Translations under genes and position numbers: made by a program
In this document: one piece after another, positions 53,930 through 62,419 of the stretch
Layout: the number at the start of each line of letters is the position of its first letter
Numbering within the stretch: the stretch's first letter is position 1
The notes under the pieces: model-generated
Databases searched by the model: none
Told to the model about the DNA's origin: nothing
Seen by the model: only the letters and a program-made list of their open reading frames with translations
Source of the DNA: Oceaniglobus trochenteri
Lineage (GTDB): Bacteria; Pseudomonadota; Alphaproteobacteria; Rhodobacterales; Rhodobacteraceae
Length of the DNA: 64,000 nucleotides
Assembly: GCF_020529025.1 (NCBI RefSeq)
Contig: NZ_JACNMM010000003.1
Span: 434,001-498,000 of the forward strand
Direction: 5' to 3'

Positions 53930-54793
53930 ATGAACCAACAGGAACCGTTCCAGATTTTCATGCCGCGCCGGCGCGATACCAGCGTTGTTTTCGCGTCGCC
54001 GCATTCGGGGGCCGACTATCCCCGCGACATGATGCGCCGCACGATTCTGGACCGGGAGGCGGTGCGGTCTTCGGAAGATGCCTTTGTCGATCACCTGTTC
54101 GACCTCGCACCGGTGACGGGCGCGCCCTTTCTGGTGGCCACCGCGCCGCGGGCCTATGTCGATCTGAACCGCGCCAGCGATGAACTGGACCCCGCCCTGA
54201 TCGAGGGCCTGCGCCGCATCGGGCACAACCCGCGCGTGGCCTCGGGGCTGGGGGTGGTGCCGCGGGTGGTGGCGGGCGGGCGCGCGATCTATCGCGGCAA
54301 GCTGAGCCTTGAGGATGCGCGGGGGCGGATCCGCGATGTCTGGCGCCCCTATCATGACGCCCTGCACGGGCTTATGGCGCAAAGCATGGCCGAGTTCGGG
54401 CAGGCGATCCTGGTGGATTGCCACTCGATGCCCCATGAAGCCGTCGAATCGCTGGCCCATACGCGGGGCGGGCGGCCCGACGTGGTGCTGGGCGACAGGT
54501 TCGGCGCGGCCGCCTCGGGGGCGGTCGTCGAGAGGATCGAGGCGGCCTTTGCCTCGGCCGGCCTGCGGGTGGCGCGTAATGCGCCCTTCGCGGGCGCCTA
54601 TATCGCGCAGACCTATGGCCGCCCGTTGCGCCGCCAGCATGTCGTGCAAATCGAGATCGACCGTGCCCTTTACATGGACGAGGCGAAGATCGAACCGCTG
54701 CCCGGCTTTGCCGCCTTCAAGCGGGTGATCGACGGGGTGGTGGCCGAAATCTCGGAGATCGGCCGGCGCGATCATGCGCTGGCGGCGGAATAG
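53930..54793 (+). CDS. N-formylglutamate amidohydrolase family protein
   Basis: 287 residues of the N-formylglutamate deformylase family. Motifs are VVFASPHSGADYP, the arginine/aspartate segment YVDLNRASDELDP, LVDCHSMPHEA and YGRPLRRQHVVQIEIDRALYMDE. It hydrolyses N-formyl-L-glutamate or a related N-acylamino acid; in some bacteria it is the last step of histidine degradation, but no hut genes are present in this window. ATG 53930 matches the family N-terminus. Ends near a dispersed repeat copy. Confidence 0.88.
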   Translation: MNQQEPFQIFMPRRRDTSVVFASPHSGADYPRDMMRRTILDREAVRSSEDAFVDHLFDLAPVTGAPFLVATAPRAYVDLNRASDELDPALIEGLRRIGHNPRVASGLGVVPRVVAGGRAIYRGKLSLEDARGRIRDVWRPYHDALHGLMAQSMAEFGQAILVDCHSMPHEAVESLAHTRGGRPDVVLGDRFGAAASGAVVERIEAAFASAGLRVARNAPFAGAYIAQTYGRPLRRQHVVQIEIDRALYMDEAKIEPLPGFAAFKRVIDGVVAEISEIGRRDHALAAE

Positions 54794-54820
54794 CGCGCAG
54801 CGGCGGGACGCCTTCGGCGC

Positions 54821-54844
54821 GAGAGTATTTCTGCAAAGAAGAAA
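54821..54844 (+). repeat. Divergent copy of the 3'-end element
   Basis: GAGAGTATTTCTGCAAAGAA followed by GAAA in the gap between the convergent amidohydrolase and dinB genes. A preceding CGCCTTCGGCG hairpin resembles the GCCTCCGGC lead of other copies. Similarity is looser than for the 9091, 27319 and 57890 copies. Confidence 0.5.
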
Positions 54845-54886
54845 CCATGGTGGTTCTCATCTGACCAAAGGGCACTGGCGCGGGAC

Positions 54887-56140
54887 TTAGCGCAGGGCGC
54901 GTCCTTTCAGGATCGCCTTGTCGCCGAAGCGGGCGCGAATCTGGTCGGCGGCGCGTTCGGCCCTTTCGCGGCGTTCGGCATCGGGATCGAGAAGGTCGCC
55001 TGCCCCCACGGCGGTATCGGCGGGGCCCAGTTCAGACAGGCCGACGCCCAGCAGCCGGAAGGGCCCTTCACCGGCCACCGGATCATAGAGCGCGCGGGCG
55101 GTGCGATAGATCCGGTCGGCGGTCTGGGTGGGATCGTGCAGGGTGGTGCGCCGTGTCAGCAGGCTGTGGTTGGCACGTTTCAGTTTCAGCGTGACGATAC
55201 GCCCGGCGATGCCCTTGGCCTTGGCGCGGCCCGATACCTTTTCGGCCAGCCGCCAGATGTGACCGTCCAGGATATCGCCGTCGGCGGTGTCGTCGTGGAA
55301 GGTGGTTTCGTTGCTGATTCCCTTCACCGGCGTATGGCCCGACACGCGCCGGGCATCCTGGCCCCGCGCAAGGTGCCAGAGCCGTTCGCCCATCCCGCCG
55401 AAGCGCGCGGTCAGGTCGCGCCTGTCCCAGCGCAGCAGGTCGGCGAAGGTGCGGATGCCGGCCTTTTCCAGCGCGGTCTGCGACACCGTGCCGATGCCCC
55501 AGATCATGCGCACCGGCTTGTCGTGGAGGAAATCCATGGTTTCGGCCTGGCCGATCACCGAAAAGCCGCGTGGTTTGTCGAGGTCCGAGGCCACCTTGGC
55601 CAGGAACTTGTTGTGCGACAGCCCGATCGACCCGGTGATGCCGATTTCGTCCTTCATCCGCTTCACCAGCCGGGCCAGCATCACCGCGGGCGGTGCACCG
55701 TGCAGGCGGGCGGTGCCGGTCAGGTCCATGAAGGCCTCGTCCAGCGACAGGGGTTCGACCACCGGGGTCAGTTCGTCCATCAGCGCGCGAATCTGGCGCG
55801 ACACTTTGACATAGACCTCCATGCGTCCGCGCACGACCACCGCCTCGGGGCAGAGCTTGAGCGCCTGAAACATGGGCATGGCGCTGCGCACGCCCTTGAT
55901 TCGCGCGATGTAGCAGGCCGTCGAGACCACCCCCCGCCGCCCGCCGCCGATGATCACCGGCTTGTCGCGCAGTTCGGGGTTGTCGCGCTTCTCGACGCTT
56001 GCGTAGAATGCGTCGCAATCCATATGGGCTATGGTAAGATCCCAAAGTTCGGGATGTACCGCGATGCGCGGGCTTGCGCAGGCGGGGCAGCGACGGCCGG
56101 TTTCGAACCGGGTCAGGCATTCGCGGCAAAGTGCGGGCAT
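54887..56140 (-). CDS. dinB: DNA polymerase IV (DinB) with N-terminal zinc ribbon
   Basis: 417 residues. The N-terminus (residues 4-27) is a zinc ribbon with CRECLTRFETGRRCPAC, then the Y-family polymerase motifs: AHMDCDAFYASVEKRD, the DEAFMDLTG catalytic loop with its acidic pair, and the GSIGLSHNKFLAKVAS palm motif. Little-finger domain ends at about 350, with a charged tail. It performs translesion synthesis. ATG 56140; the preceding codons are not conserved. A LexA box was not found upstream. Divergent from the NUDIX gene with only 23 bases between starts. Confidence 0.95.
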   Translation of the reverse strand: MPALCRECLTRFETGRRCPACASPRIAVHPELWDLTIAHMDCDAFYASVEKRDNPELRDKPVIIGGGRRGVVSTACYIARIKGVRSAMPMFQALKLCPEAVVVRGRMEVYVKVSRQIRALMDELTPVVEPLSLDEAFMDLTGTARLHGAPPAVMLARLVKRMKDEIGITGSIGLSHNKFLAKVASDLDKPRGFSVIGQAETMDFLHDKPVRMIWGIGTVSQTALEKAGIRTFADLLRWDRRDLTARFGGMGERLWHLARGQDARRVSGHTPVKGISNETTFHDDTADGDILDGHIWRLAEKVSGRAKAKGIAGRIVTLKLKRANHSLLTRRTTLHDPTQTADRIYRTARALYDPVAGEGPFRLLGVGLSELGPADTAVGAGDLLDPDAERRERAERAADQIRARFGDKAILKGRALR

Positions 56141-56163
56141 CGGAGGCTCGGCTGGAGAGAGGG

Positions 56164-56649
56164 ATGCAGGATGATACGGCAAGGAGCGGCAGGTTGACCA
56201 CAGAGGTTTTTCAGGGAGACGATCCGGGGCGGTTCACCGGCGCCAAGCTGGCCCTGCTGACGGGGGACAAGGTGATCTCGATCCTGCGCGACGACCGGCC
56301 CGATATCGAATATCCGGCCTTTTGGGATCTGCCCGGCGGCGGGCGCGAGGGCGACGAGACACCGGTGGATTGCGTCTTGCGCGAAACCCACGAGGAACTG
56401 GGCCTGCGGCTGGAGGAAGAGGCGCTGATCTGGCGGCGTGCCTTCGTATCCACCAACGATCCGACGGCGGCGGGGTGGTTCTTTGCCGCCCATATCACCC
56501 CCGACCAGGTGGGGCGCATCCGTCTTGGCAACGAGGGGCAGCGCTGGCGGCAGATGGGCGTGGCACAGTTCCTGCGGCTTTCGGATGCCGTGCCCTATCT
56601 TCAGGGGCGGTTGCGGTTCTATCTTGACGACATCGAACAGGGCGGCTGA
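56164..56649 (+). CDS. NUDIX hydrolase
   Basis: 161 residues with a perfect NUDIX box GX5EX7REUXEEXGU read as GGREGDETPVDCVLRETHEE and LGL. The metal-dependent reaction hydrolyses nucleoside diphosphate derivatives; which substrate is unknown. ATG 56164 follows GGAGAGAGG. It lies back-to-back with dinB. A role in cleansing the nucleotide pool would fit the neighbour, but that is inference. Confidence 0.9.
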   Translation: MQDDTARSGRLTTEVFQGDDPGRFTGAKLALLTGDKVISILRDDRPDIEYPAFWDLPGGGREGDETPVDCVLRETHEELGLRLEEEALIWRRAFVSTNDPTAAGWFFAAHITPDQVGRIRLGNEGQRWRQMGVAQFLRLSDAVPYLQGRLRFYLDDIEQGG

Positions 56650-56679
56650 TGTGGCGGCCCTGAGGGGCAGGGGGCGGAG

Positions 56680-57576
56680 ATGGATATTGAAACGGTACTG
56701 ATCGACCTGATCGGCGGGAATTTCGCGCTGATCGCGCTGGCCCTTTTCGTGGTTCTCTGCATCCTGCTGGGGGTGCGGATCGTGCCGCAATCCGACAAGT
56801 TCGTGGTGGAGCGGTTCGGGCGGCTGCGTTCGGTCCTGGGGCCGGGGATCAACCTGATCGTGCCCTTCCTTGACAAGGTGGCGCACAAGGTTTCGATCCT
56901 GGAGCGCCAGTTGCCCAATGCCGAACAGGACGCGATCACCCGCGACAACGTGCTGGTGCGGGTGGAAACCAGTGTATTCTACCGCATCCTCGAGCCGGAG
57001 AAGACCGTCTATCGCATCCGCGACGTGGACGCCGCCATTGCCACGGTGGTGGCCGGGATCGTGCGCGCCGAAATCGGGATGATGGAACTGGACGAGGTGC
57101 AGAGCAACCGCGCCGAGCTGATCGGCAAGATCAAGGTGCAGGTCGAATCGGCGGTGGATGACTGGGGCATCGAGGTGACGCGCGCCGAACTGCTGGACGT
57201 TAACCTGGACCAATCGACCCGCGAGGCGATGTTGCAGCAGTTGAACGCCGAACGCGCCCGTCGCGCCCATGTGACCGAGGCCGAGGGCAAGAAGCGCGCA
57301 GTCGAACTGTCGGCCGATGCCGAGCTTTACGCCGCCGAGCAGGTGGCCAAGGCGCGGCGCATCTCGGCGGATGCCGAGGCCTATGCCACGGCGGTGGTGG
57401 CCCAGGCGATCCGCGAGAACGGGATGGAGGCGGCACAGTACAACGTGGCGCTGAAGCAGGTCGAGGCGCTGGGCCGGATTTCCGAGAAGCCCGGATCGCA
57501 GACGGTGGTTCTGCCCTCGGACGCCGTGGATGCCTTTGGCGATGCCTTCAAGATGATGTTCGGGCGCAAGCCATGA
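56680..57576 (+). CDS. SPFH/band-7 membrane protein (stomatin/QmcA-like)
   Basis: 298 residues. An N-terminal transmembrane segment (FALIALALFVVLCILLGVRIV), then the SPFH domain with VVERFGRLRSVLGPGINLIV, and a coiled C-terminus rich in alanine and glutamate (EAEGKKRAVELSADAELYAA). Such proteins oligomerise on membrane microdomains and often associate with a partner NfeD, here the next gene. Overlaps nfeD by ATGA. Confidence 0.94.
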   Translation: MDIETVLIDLIGGNFALIALALFVVLCILLGVRIVPQSDKFVVERFGRLRSVLGPGINLIVPFLDKVAHKVSILERQLPNAEQDAITRDNVLVRVETSVFYRILEPEKTVYRIRDVDAAIATVVAGIVRAEIGMMELDEVQSNRAELIGKIKVQVESAVDDWGIEVTRAELLDVNLDQSTREAMLQQLNAERARRAHVTEAEGKKRAVELSADAELYAAEQVAKARRISADAEAYATAVVAQAIRENGMEAAQYNVALKQVEALGRISEKPGSQTVVLPSDAVDAFGDAFKMMFGRKP

Positions 57577-57857
57577 GTTGGGCCGACTGGTGGCTATGGG
57601 CGGTGGCGGCACTGGTGCTTGGGTGCCTTGAAATGCTGCTGCCGGGGTTCATCCTGCTGGGCTTTGCCATCGGCGCCGGAATCGTCGGCCTGCTGTTCCT
57701 GGTGGGCGGGCCGGTCGCCCTGTGGCTGAGCGGCAGCCTGCCGTTGACGCTGGTGGTTTTCGCTGTCCTGTCGCTTCTGGCCTGGATCGCGTTGCGCCGC
57801 TTTGTCGGGCTGCGCGAGGGCCAGGTGAAGATGTTCGATCAAGACATCAACGATTAG
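57573..57857 (+). CDS. NfeD-like small membrane protein (short form)
   Basis: 94 residues with three hydrophobic helices and the short NfeD pattern ALVLGCLEMLLPGFILLGFAIGAG. Only the membrane part is present; the OB-fold C-terminal domain of longer NfeD proteins is absent, as in YbbK-like partners. It probably binds the preceding SPFH protein. ATG within the SPFH gene end (ATGA). Confidence 0.88.
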   Translation: MSWADWWLWAVAALVLGCLEMLLPGFILLGFAIGAGIVGLLFLVGGPVALWLSGSLPLTLVVFAVLSLLAWIALRRFVGLREGQVKMFDQDIND

Positions 57858-57874
57858 GATCGTCGCCGACGGGG

Positions 57875-57909
57875 GAGCCTCCGGCAGGAGTTTTCGAGGC
57901 AAGAAAGAG
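57875..57909 (+). repeat. Dispersed 3'-end element, copy after nfeD
   Basis: GAGCCTCCGGCAGGAGTTTT and then CGAGGCAAGAAAGAG, in the gap between the convergent nfeD and pyrF genes. It combines the GCCTCCGGC lead seen before the rsmB copy (about 16784) with the GGCAAGAAAGAG end of the 9091 and 27319 copies, linking both forms to a single family. Confidence 0.65.
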
Positions 57910-57915
57910 CCGGGG

Positions 57916-58644
57916 TCAGCGGTTCGGTTGCCGGGCCTGGGGCGATGCCATTTCGGCCAGGATGTCGCCGGCGGCGGCGCGGGGATCGTCCGCCCGCCAG
58001 ACCGGGCGGCCGACGACAATGTGGTCGGCACCGTCGCGCATGGCCTGGGCCGGCGTCGCGATGCGTTTCTGATCGTCGCTGGCGCTGTTGGCCGGGCGCA
58101 CGCCGGGGGTGACGATCAGCCTGCCGTCGGCTTCGGGCAGGGCGCGGATCGCGCGCGCCTCTTGCGGGGAGGCGATGACACCGTGTGCCCCGGCCTGAAA
58201 CGCGCCGGCGGCGCGGTCGGTCACCAGTTGCGACACCGAGCCGTCGCGCATGAGGCAGGCGTCAAGATCATCGCGTTCCAGCGAGGTGAGGATGGTGACG
58301 GCGAGGATCTTCAGGTTCGATCCCTCGGCGCCGTTGCGCGCGGCCCGCACGACATGGGGGTCGCCATGGACGGTGAGGAAATCGAGATCGAACTGCGCGA
58401 TGCCGCGCACCGCGTTTTCGATGGTGGCGCCGATGTCGAACAGCTTCATGTCGAGGAAGATCCGCTTCTGATGCTGTTCCTTCAGCTCGATAGCGAGGGC
58501 CATGCCGCCGCCGGTCAGCATCCCCAGACCGATCTTGTAGAACGAGACGGCGGGGCCGATCCGTTGGACCATCTCCATGCCTGCGACGGCGTTCGGCACG
58601 TCGAGGGCCACGATCAGGCGGTCGTCGGTCATGGTGTCTTGCAT
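57916..58644 (-). CDS. pyrF: Orotidine 5'-phosphate decarboxylase
   Basis: 242 residues of the class I enzyme. The N-terminus DRLIVALDVPNA, the catalytic DMKLFDIGATI (DxKxxD) and the phosphate-binding segment near the C-terminus (IVTPGVRPANS and DHIVVGRPV) are conserved. It performs the last step of UMP synthesis. ATG 58644 fits GGGG spacing; ATG 58632 is an alternative. Convergent with nfeD. Confidence 0.97.
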   Translation of the reverse strand: MQDTMTDDRLIVALDVPNAVAGMEMVQRIGPAVSFYKIGLGMLTGGGMALAIELKEQHQKRIFLDMKLFDIGATIENAVRGIAQFDLDFLTVHGDPHVVRAARNGAEGSNLKILAVTILTSLERDDLDACLMRDGSVSQLVTDRAAGAFQAGAHGVIASPQEARAIRALPEADGRLIVTPGVRPANSASDDQKRIATPAQAMRDGADHIVVGRPVWRADDPRAAAGDILAEMASPQARQPNR

Positions 58645-58673
58645 CGCGTGTTCCCCGGTGAACGGACGGCAAA

Positions 58674-58709
58674 GGCGCGGCCCGCCCCGCTTTTGGGAAA
58701 AGCCGCGCC
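58674..58709 (-). terminator. Possible terminator of the small-gene cluster
   Basis: On the minus strand GGCGCGGC-(loop of 20)-GCCGCGCC, then TTTGCC. The arms are 58702-58709 and 58674-58681, exact complements. It follows the stop of the 58723 gene by 13 bases. The T stretch is short and the loop is long, so efficiency is uncertain. Confidence 0.55.
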
Positions 58710-58722
58710 GTGATGCAAGGGG

Positions 58723-58968
58723 TCAGGCGGCGATAATGCCCGTCTCCTGCCCCGGGAGGCGGGACAGGTGGCCCGCGATCATCTTGCCATCGGCCACGAG
58801 CCGGTCGCGCAGCGGCGCCTTGCCCCGGGCCGGAACATGGGCATGCACCGAGATCAGGTGGGGCGGATGGCCCGTTCTGGTCTTGGCAAGAAGGGTCACG
58901 CGCGCCTCGACCATGCCGAAATCGCGGTTGCGGTGGACGTTGGAAATACGTGTTTCAAGTACGATCAT
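58723..58968 (-). CDS. Hypothetical protein, 81 residues, second gene of a tiny pair
   Basis: 81 residues, starting MIVLETRISNVHRNRDFGMV. The central part ISVHAHVPARGKAPLRDRLVADG suggests a compact beta-alpha fold. No family is recognised. Starts inside the stop of the 58965 gene (ATGA), so the two are translationally coupled, and the pair ends at the hairpin 58674-58709. Confidence 0.65.
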   Translation of the reverse strand: MIVLETRISNVHRNRDFGMVEARVTLLAKTRTGHPPHLISVHAHVPARGKAPLRDRLVADGKMIAGHLSRLPGQETGIIAA

Positions 58969-59180
58969 TTGTCCGATCCTTTGGCAAAACGGTGGGGCGT
59001 GCGGGCAGCCGCGATCAGCGATGTCAGAATGCGCTGGTGTTCCTGATCGGGAGTGCCGGGGGCGGAGACGTGAAAGCGCCGTTGCGACCCGCGAATGTCG
59101 AGCCATGACACATCCGCCTCGAAACGGCGGGTGCGGGCGTCATATGTGACCGATCTAATCTGCGTGCCTTGAGCCTTCAT
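58965..59180 (-). CDS. Hypothetical protein, 71 residues, first gene of a tiny pair
   Basis: 71 residues beginning MKAQGTQIRSVTYDARTRRF. A ribosome site CAGGAGCAATGCA precedes the ATG at 59180; the longer frame to 59213 is not needed. A beta-strand pair around EADVSWLDIRGSQRRFHVSA suggests a small beta-rich protein. Unknown function. It could be cotranscribed with the upstream 59291 gene, 110 bases away. Confidence 0.65.
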   Translation of the reverse strand: MKAQGTQIRSVTYDARTRRFEADVSWLDIRGSQRRFHVSAPGTPDQEHQRILTSLIAAARTPHRFAKGSDK

Positions 59181-59241
59181 TGCATTGCTCCTGTCTTGCG
59201 CATGCGTCAGCATCCGCGCTTGGGAATATAACTAGGAAGCC

Positions 59242-59250
59242 TGTGGATAA
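59242..59250 (-). promoter_or_regulatory. Single perfect DnaA box (TTATCCACA on the minus strand)
   Basis: TGTGGATAA on the plus strand, the exact complement of TTATCCACA. It lies within a CCTGTG-N9-CACAGG dyad (59240-59260) between two small unknown genes. No cluster of further boxes, and no dnaA, parA or hemE-type origin genes are nearby, so it is not evidence for an origin. Confidence 0.55.
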
Positions 59251-59290
59251 GTTTCACAGGTGGAACGAAAATGTGATGTTCCGGCCGTCT

Positions 59291-59587
59291 TTATACGTTC
59301 AGTCTGACGTTTTCCGTCGCAGCGCACAAGGTAAGGTCAGCCTCACCCAGCCAGACCTCGGGCATGCGGCGCAGCTGTCCCAGGGCGTTCTGGATCAGGG
59401 CATCGCGCACCGCCGGAAGGGGCGCGTCGGCGGGCAGGCTGCTGTGGCAGAGGCAGTCGGTGGTGCCGGCCTGGCCCCCGCCGGTTGTGCCATATTCGAA
59501 CTGGACCCGCGCGTTGTGCCGGGCCGGCGCGGTTTCGAAATGCCAGTCGTCGATGGTGACTCCGATGATGCGGATCTGTCTTGTCAT
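59291..59587 (-). CDS. Hypothetical protein, 98 residues
   Basis: 98 residues: MTRQIRIIGVTIDDWHFETA at the start, two cysteines (DCLCHSS) in the middle, then a helix near LIQNALGQLRRMPEV and a beta-like end. No family is recognised. ATG at 59587 after a weak GGAAAGGGGC. It may be the first gene of a three-gene minus-strand cluster with the 58965 and 58723 genes, divergent from clpB. Confidence 0.6.
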   Translation of the reverse strand: MTRQIRIIGVTIDDWHFETAPARHNARVQFEYGTTGGGQAGTTDCLCHSSLPADAPLPAVRDALIQNALGQLRRMPEVWLGEADLTLCAATENVRLNV

Positions 59588-59631
59588 GGCCGAAAGCCCC
59601 TTTCCCCCGGCCCGGAGAGGCCTGTTGCGAT

Positions 59632-59660
59632 CTTGACACAGCCGCTGGCCGCTCCCATTT
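59632..59660 (+). promoter_or_regulatory. RpoH-like heat-shock promoter of clpB
   Basis: CTTGACA (59632-59638) and CCCATTT (59654-59660) at spacer 16 match the alphaproteobacterial RpoH pattern CTTGAC ... CYTATNT at all but one position. It lies 78 bases before the clpB ATG, in a position consistent with sigma-32 control of a heat-shock chaperone. TTGACA inside it also resembles the sigma-70 -35, but no TATAAT follows. Confidence 0.65.
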
Positions 59661-59737
59661 CAGACGGGCAAGGCCGAGGGGAAGCGTGCCGCCAAAGCGG
59701 GCGTTTCCGATCAGGCGCTTAACCAAAGGAGAGACCC

Positions 59738-62353
59738 ATGAACTTGGACAAGTTCACCGAGCGGTCGCGCGGTTTCATTCAGGCCGCCCAGACGATCGCC
59801 ATGCGCGAAAGCCATCAGCGGCTTGCGCCCGAGCATCTGCTGAAAGCATTGCTTGATGATGAACAGGGATTGGCCACGAACCTGATTTCGCGCGCGGGCG
59901 GGGCCCCGGCGCGGGTGGTCGAGGCGGTGGAACTGGCCGTGGGCAAGATGCCCAAGGTCAGCGGCGACGCCGGCCAGACCTATCTGGATGCCACCACCGG
60001 CAAGGTGCTGGCCGAGGCCGAGAAGCTGGCCCAGAAGGCGGGCGACAGCTTTGTTCCCGTTGAAAGAATCCTGATGGCCCTGGCCATGGTGAAGTCGAAG
60101 GCGAAAGACGCCCTGGACGCCGGCGGCGTGTCGGCGCAGGGGCTGAACGGCGCGATCAACGACATCCGCAAGGGGCGCACGGCGGATACGGCCAGTGCCG
60201 AAGAGGGCTATGACGCGCTCAAGAAATATGCGTTGGATTTGACCGAACGCGCCGAACAGGGAAAGATCGACCCGATCATCGGCCGCGACGAGGAAATCCG
60301 CCGCGCCATGCAGGTTCTGTCGCGCCGCACCAAGAACAACCCGGTTCTGATCGGTGAGCCGGGTGTGGGCAAGACCGCCATCGCCGAGGGCCTGGCCCTG
60401 CGCATCGTCAACGGCGATGTGCCCGAAAGCCTGCGCAACAAGAAGCTGCTGGCGCTGGACATGGGGGCGCTGATCGCCGGGGCGAAATACCGCGGCGAGT
60501 TCGAGGAACGTCTGAAGGCCGTGCTGAACGAGGTGACGGCGGCCGCCGGGGAAATCATCCTGTTCATCGACGAGATGCACACGCTTGTCGGCGCGGGCAA
60601 ATCCGATGGCGCCATGGATGCCGCCAACCTGATCAAGCCGTCGCTTGCCCGGGGTGAGTTGCACTGTGTCGGGGCCACCACCCTGAACGAATACCGCAAG
60701 TACGTTGAAAAGGACGCGGCCCTGGCCCGGCGGTTCCAGCCCGTGATGGTCGAGGAACCGACAGTCGAGGATACCATCAGCATCCTGCGCGGCATCAAGG
60801 AGAAGTACGAGCTGCACCATGGTGTGCGGATTTCGGACAACGCCCTGGTGGCGGCTGCAACGCTGTCGCACCGCTATATCACCGACCGGTTCCTGCCCGA
60901 CAAGGCCATCGACCTGATGGACGAAGCGGCCAGCCGGTTGCGCATGGAGGTGGACTCCAAGCCCGAGGCGCTAGACGCGCTGGACCGCGATATCCTGCAA
61001 AAGCAGATCGAGGCCGAGGCGTTGAAGAAAGAGGACGACGCCGCCTCGCGCGATCGGCTTGCCGCCATCGAGAAGGACCTGGCCGAGTTGCAGGAGCGGT
61101 CGGCCGAACTGACCGCCAAGTGGCAGGCCGAACGTGACAAGCTGGAAGGCGCGCGCGAGTTGAAGGAAAAGCTGGACCGTGCAAGGGCCGAGCTGGACAT
61201 CGCCAAGCGCGAGGGCAACCTGGCCAAGGCCGGTGAGCTTTCCTATGGCGTGATCCCGCAGCTTGAGAAGCAACTGAACGCGGCGGAAGAGGCCGAAAGC
61301 GACGTGATGGTCGAAGAGGCCGTGCGCCCCGAGCAGATTGCCGGGGTCGTCGAGCGCTGGACCGGCATCCCCACCAGCAAGATGCTGGAGGGCGAGCGGG
61401 ACAAGCTTCTGCGCATGGAAGAGCAGATCGGCAAGCGCGTCATCGGTCAGCGCCGTGCGGTGAAGGCCGTGGCCAACGCCGTGCGCCGGGCCCGTGCGGG
61501 CCTGAACGACGAGGCGCGCCCGCTGGGCAGCTTCCTGTTCCTCGGGCCGACGGGCGTGGGCAAGACCGAGCTGACGAAAGCGCTGGCCGAGTACCTCTTC
61601 GACGACGACAGCGCCATGGTGCGGATCGACATGTCCGAGTTCATGGAGAAACACGCCGTCGCCCGTCTGATCGGCGCGCCTCCGGGCTATGTCGGTTATG
61701 ACGAAGGCGGGGTGCTGACCGAGGCCGTGCGCCGCCGCCCCTATCAGGTGGTCCTGTTCGACGAGGTGGAAAAGGCGCACCCGGATGTGTTCAACGTGCT
61801 GTTGCAGGTGCTGGACGACGGTGTGCTGACCGACGGGCAGGGCCGGACCGTGGATTTCAAGCAGACGCTGATCATCCTCACGTCCAACCTTGGCGCGCAG
61901 GCGCTGAGCCAACTGCCCGAGGGGGCCGATGCGTCGGTCGCCAAGCGTGACGTGATGGACGCCGTGCGCGCCCATTTCCGGCCCGAATTCCTGAACCGGC
62001 TGGACGAGACGATCATCTTCGACCGTCTGGGCCGCGAGGATATGGGCGGGATCGTCGATATCCAGCTTGGCCTGTTGCAAAAGCGGCTGGCCGGGCGCAA
62101 GATCACGCTTGATCTGGACGACGGTGCGCTGAAGTGGCTGGCGGACGAGGGCTATGACCCGGTGTTCGGTGCAAGGCCGCTGAAGCGGGTGATCCAGCGG
62201 GCGTTGCAGGATCAACTGGCCGAGATGATCCTGGCTGGCGATGTGCGCGACGGCGAGGTCGTGCATGTCAGCGCAGGTGTCGATGGCCTGTTGGTGGGCG
62301 ACCGGGTGTCGGCCAGCAACCGCAGGCCGCCGGAAGACGCGGTGGTACACTGA
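59738..62353 (+). CDS. clpB: ATP-dependent disaggregase ClpB
   Basis: 871 residues with the complete plan: N-terminal ClpN repeats (about 1-150), the first AAA+ module with GEPGVGKT near 206, a long coiled-coil M domain (about 410-530; [20 protein letters not shown]), and the second AAA+ module with GPTGVGKT near 606. Both Walker B acidic pairs are present ([17 protein letters not shown]). It rescues aggregated proteins with DnaK/DnaJ. ATG follows AAAGGAGA. Preceded by an RpoH-like promoter and followed by a strong terminator. Confidence 0.98.
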   Translation: MNLDKFTERSRGFIQAAQTIAMRESHQRLAPEHLLKALLDDEQGLATNLISRAGGAPARVVEAVELAVGKMPKVSGDAGQTYLDATTGKVLAEAEKLAQKAGDSFVPVERILMALAMVKSKAKDALDAGGVSAQGLNGAINDIRKGRTADTASAEEGYDALKKYALDLTERAEQGKIDPIIGRDEEIRRAMQVLSRRTKNNPVLIGEPGVGKTAIAEGLALRIVNGDVPESLRNKKLLALDMGALIAGAKYRGEFEERLKAVLNEVTAAAGEIILFIDEMHTLVGAGKSDGAMDAANLIKPSLARGELHCVGATTLNEYRKYVEKDAALARRFQPVMVEEPTVEDTISILRGIKEKYELHHGVRISDNALVAAATLSHRYITDRFLPDKAIDLMDEAASRLRMEVDSKPEALDALDRDILQKQIEAEALKKEDDAASRDRLAAIEKDLAELQERSAELTAKWQAERDKLEGARELKEKLDRARAELDIAKREGNLAKAGELSYGVIPQLEKQLNAAEEAESDVMVEEAVRPEQIAGVVERWTGIPTSKMLEGERDKLLRMEEQIGKRVIGQRRAVKAVANAVRRARAGLNDEARPLGSFLFLGPTGVGKTELTKALAEYLFDDDSAMVRIDMSEFMEKHAVARLIGAPPGYVGYDEGGVLTEAVRRRPYQVVLFDEVEKAHPDVFNVLLQVLDDGVLTDGQGRTVDFKQTLIILTSNLGAQALSQLPEGADASVAKRDVMDAVRAHFRPEFLNRLDETIIFDRLGREDMGGIVDIQLGLLQKRLAGRKITLDLDDGALKWLADEGYDPVFGARPLKRVIQRALQDQLAEMILAGDVRDGEVVHVSAGVDGLLVGDRVSASNRRPPEDAVVH

Positions 62354-62360
62354 ACGACAA

Positions 62361-62387
62361 GGGGCGCCCCACCGGGCGCCCCTTTTT
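62361..62387 (+). terminator. Intrinsic terminator after clpB
   Basis: GGGGCGCCC (62361-62369), a CACC loop, GGGCGCCCC (62374-62382), then five T bases. A classical rho-independent terminator only 7 bases after the clpB stop. Confidence 0.93.
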
Positions 62388-62419
62388 CATTCACCGGCAA
62401 TTTCTGAGGGGCGCGCGCG

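Noticed and set aside
54887-56250. Search for a LexA box (GTTC-N7-GTTC) near dinB, and near recQ and mutL
   Set aside because: No matching pair was found in the upstream regions that I read; damage regulation is not claimed.
59200-59300. Replication origin near the DnaA box
   Set aside because: Only one box, no AT-rich unwinding stretch and no origin-linked genes.
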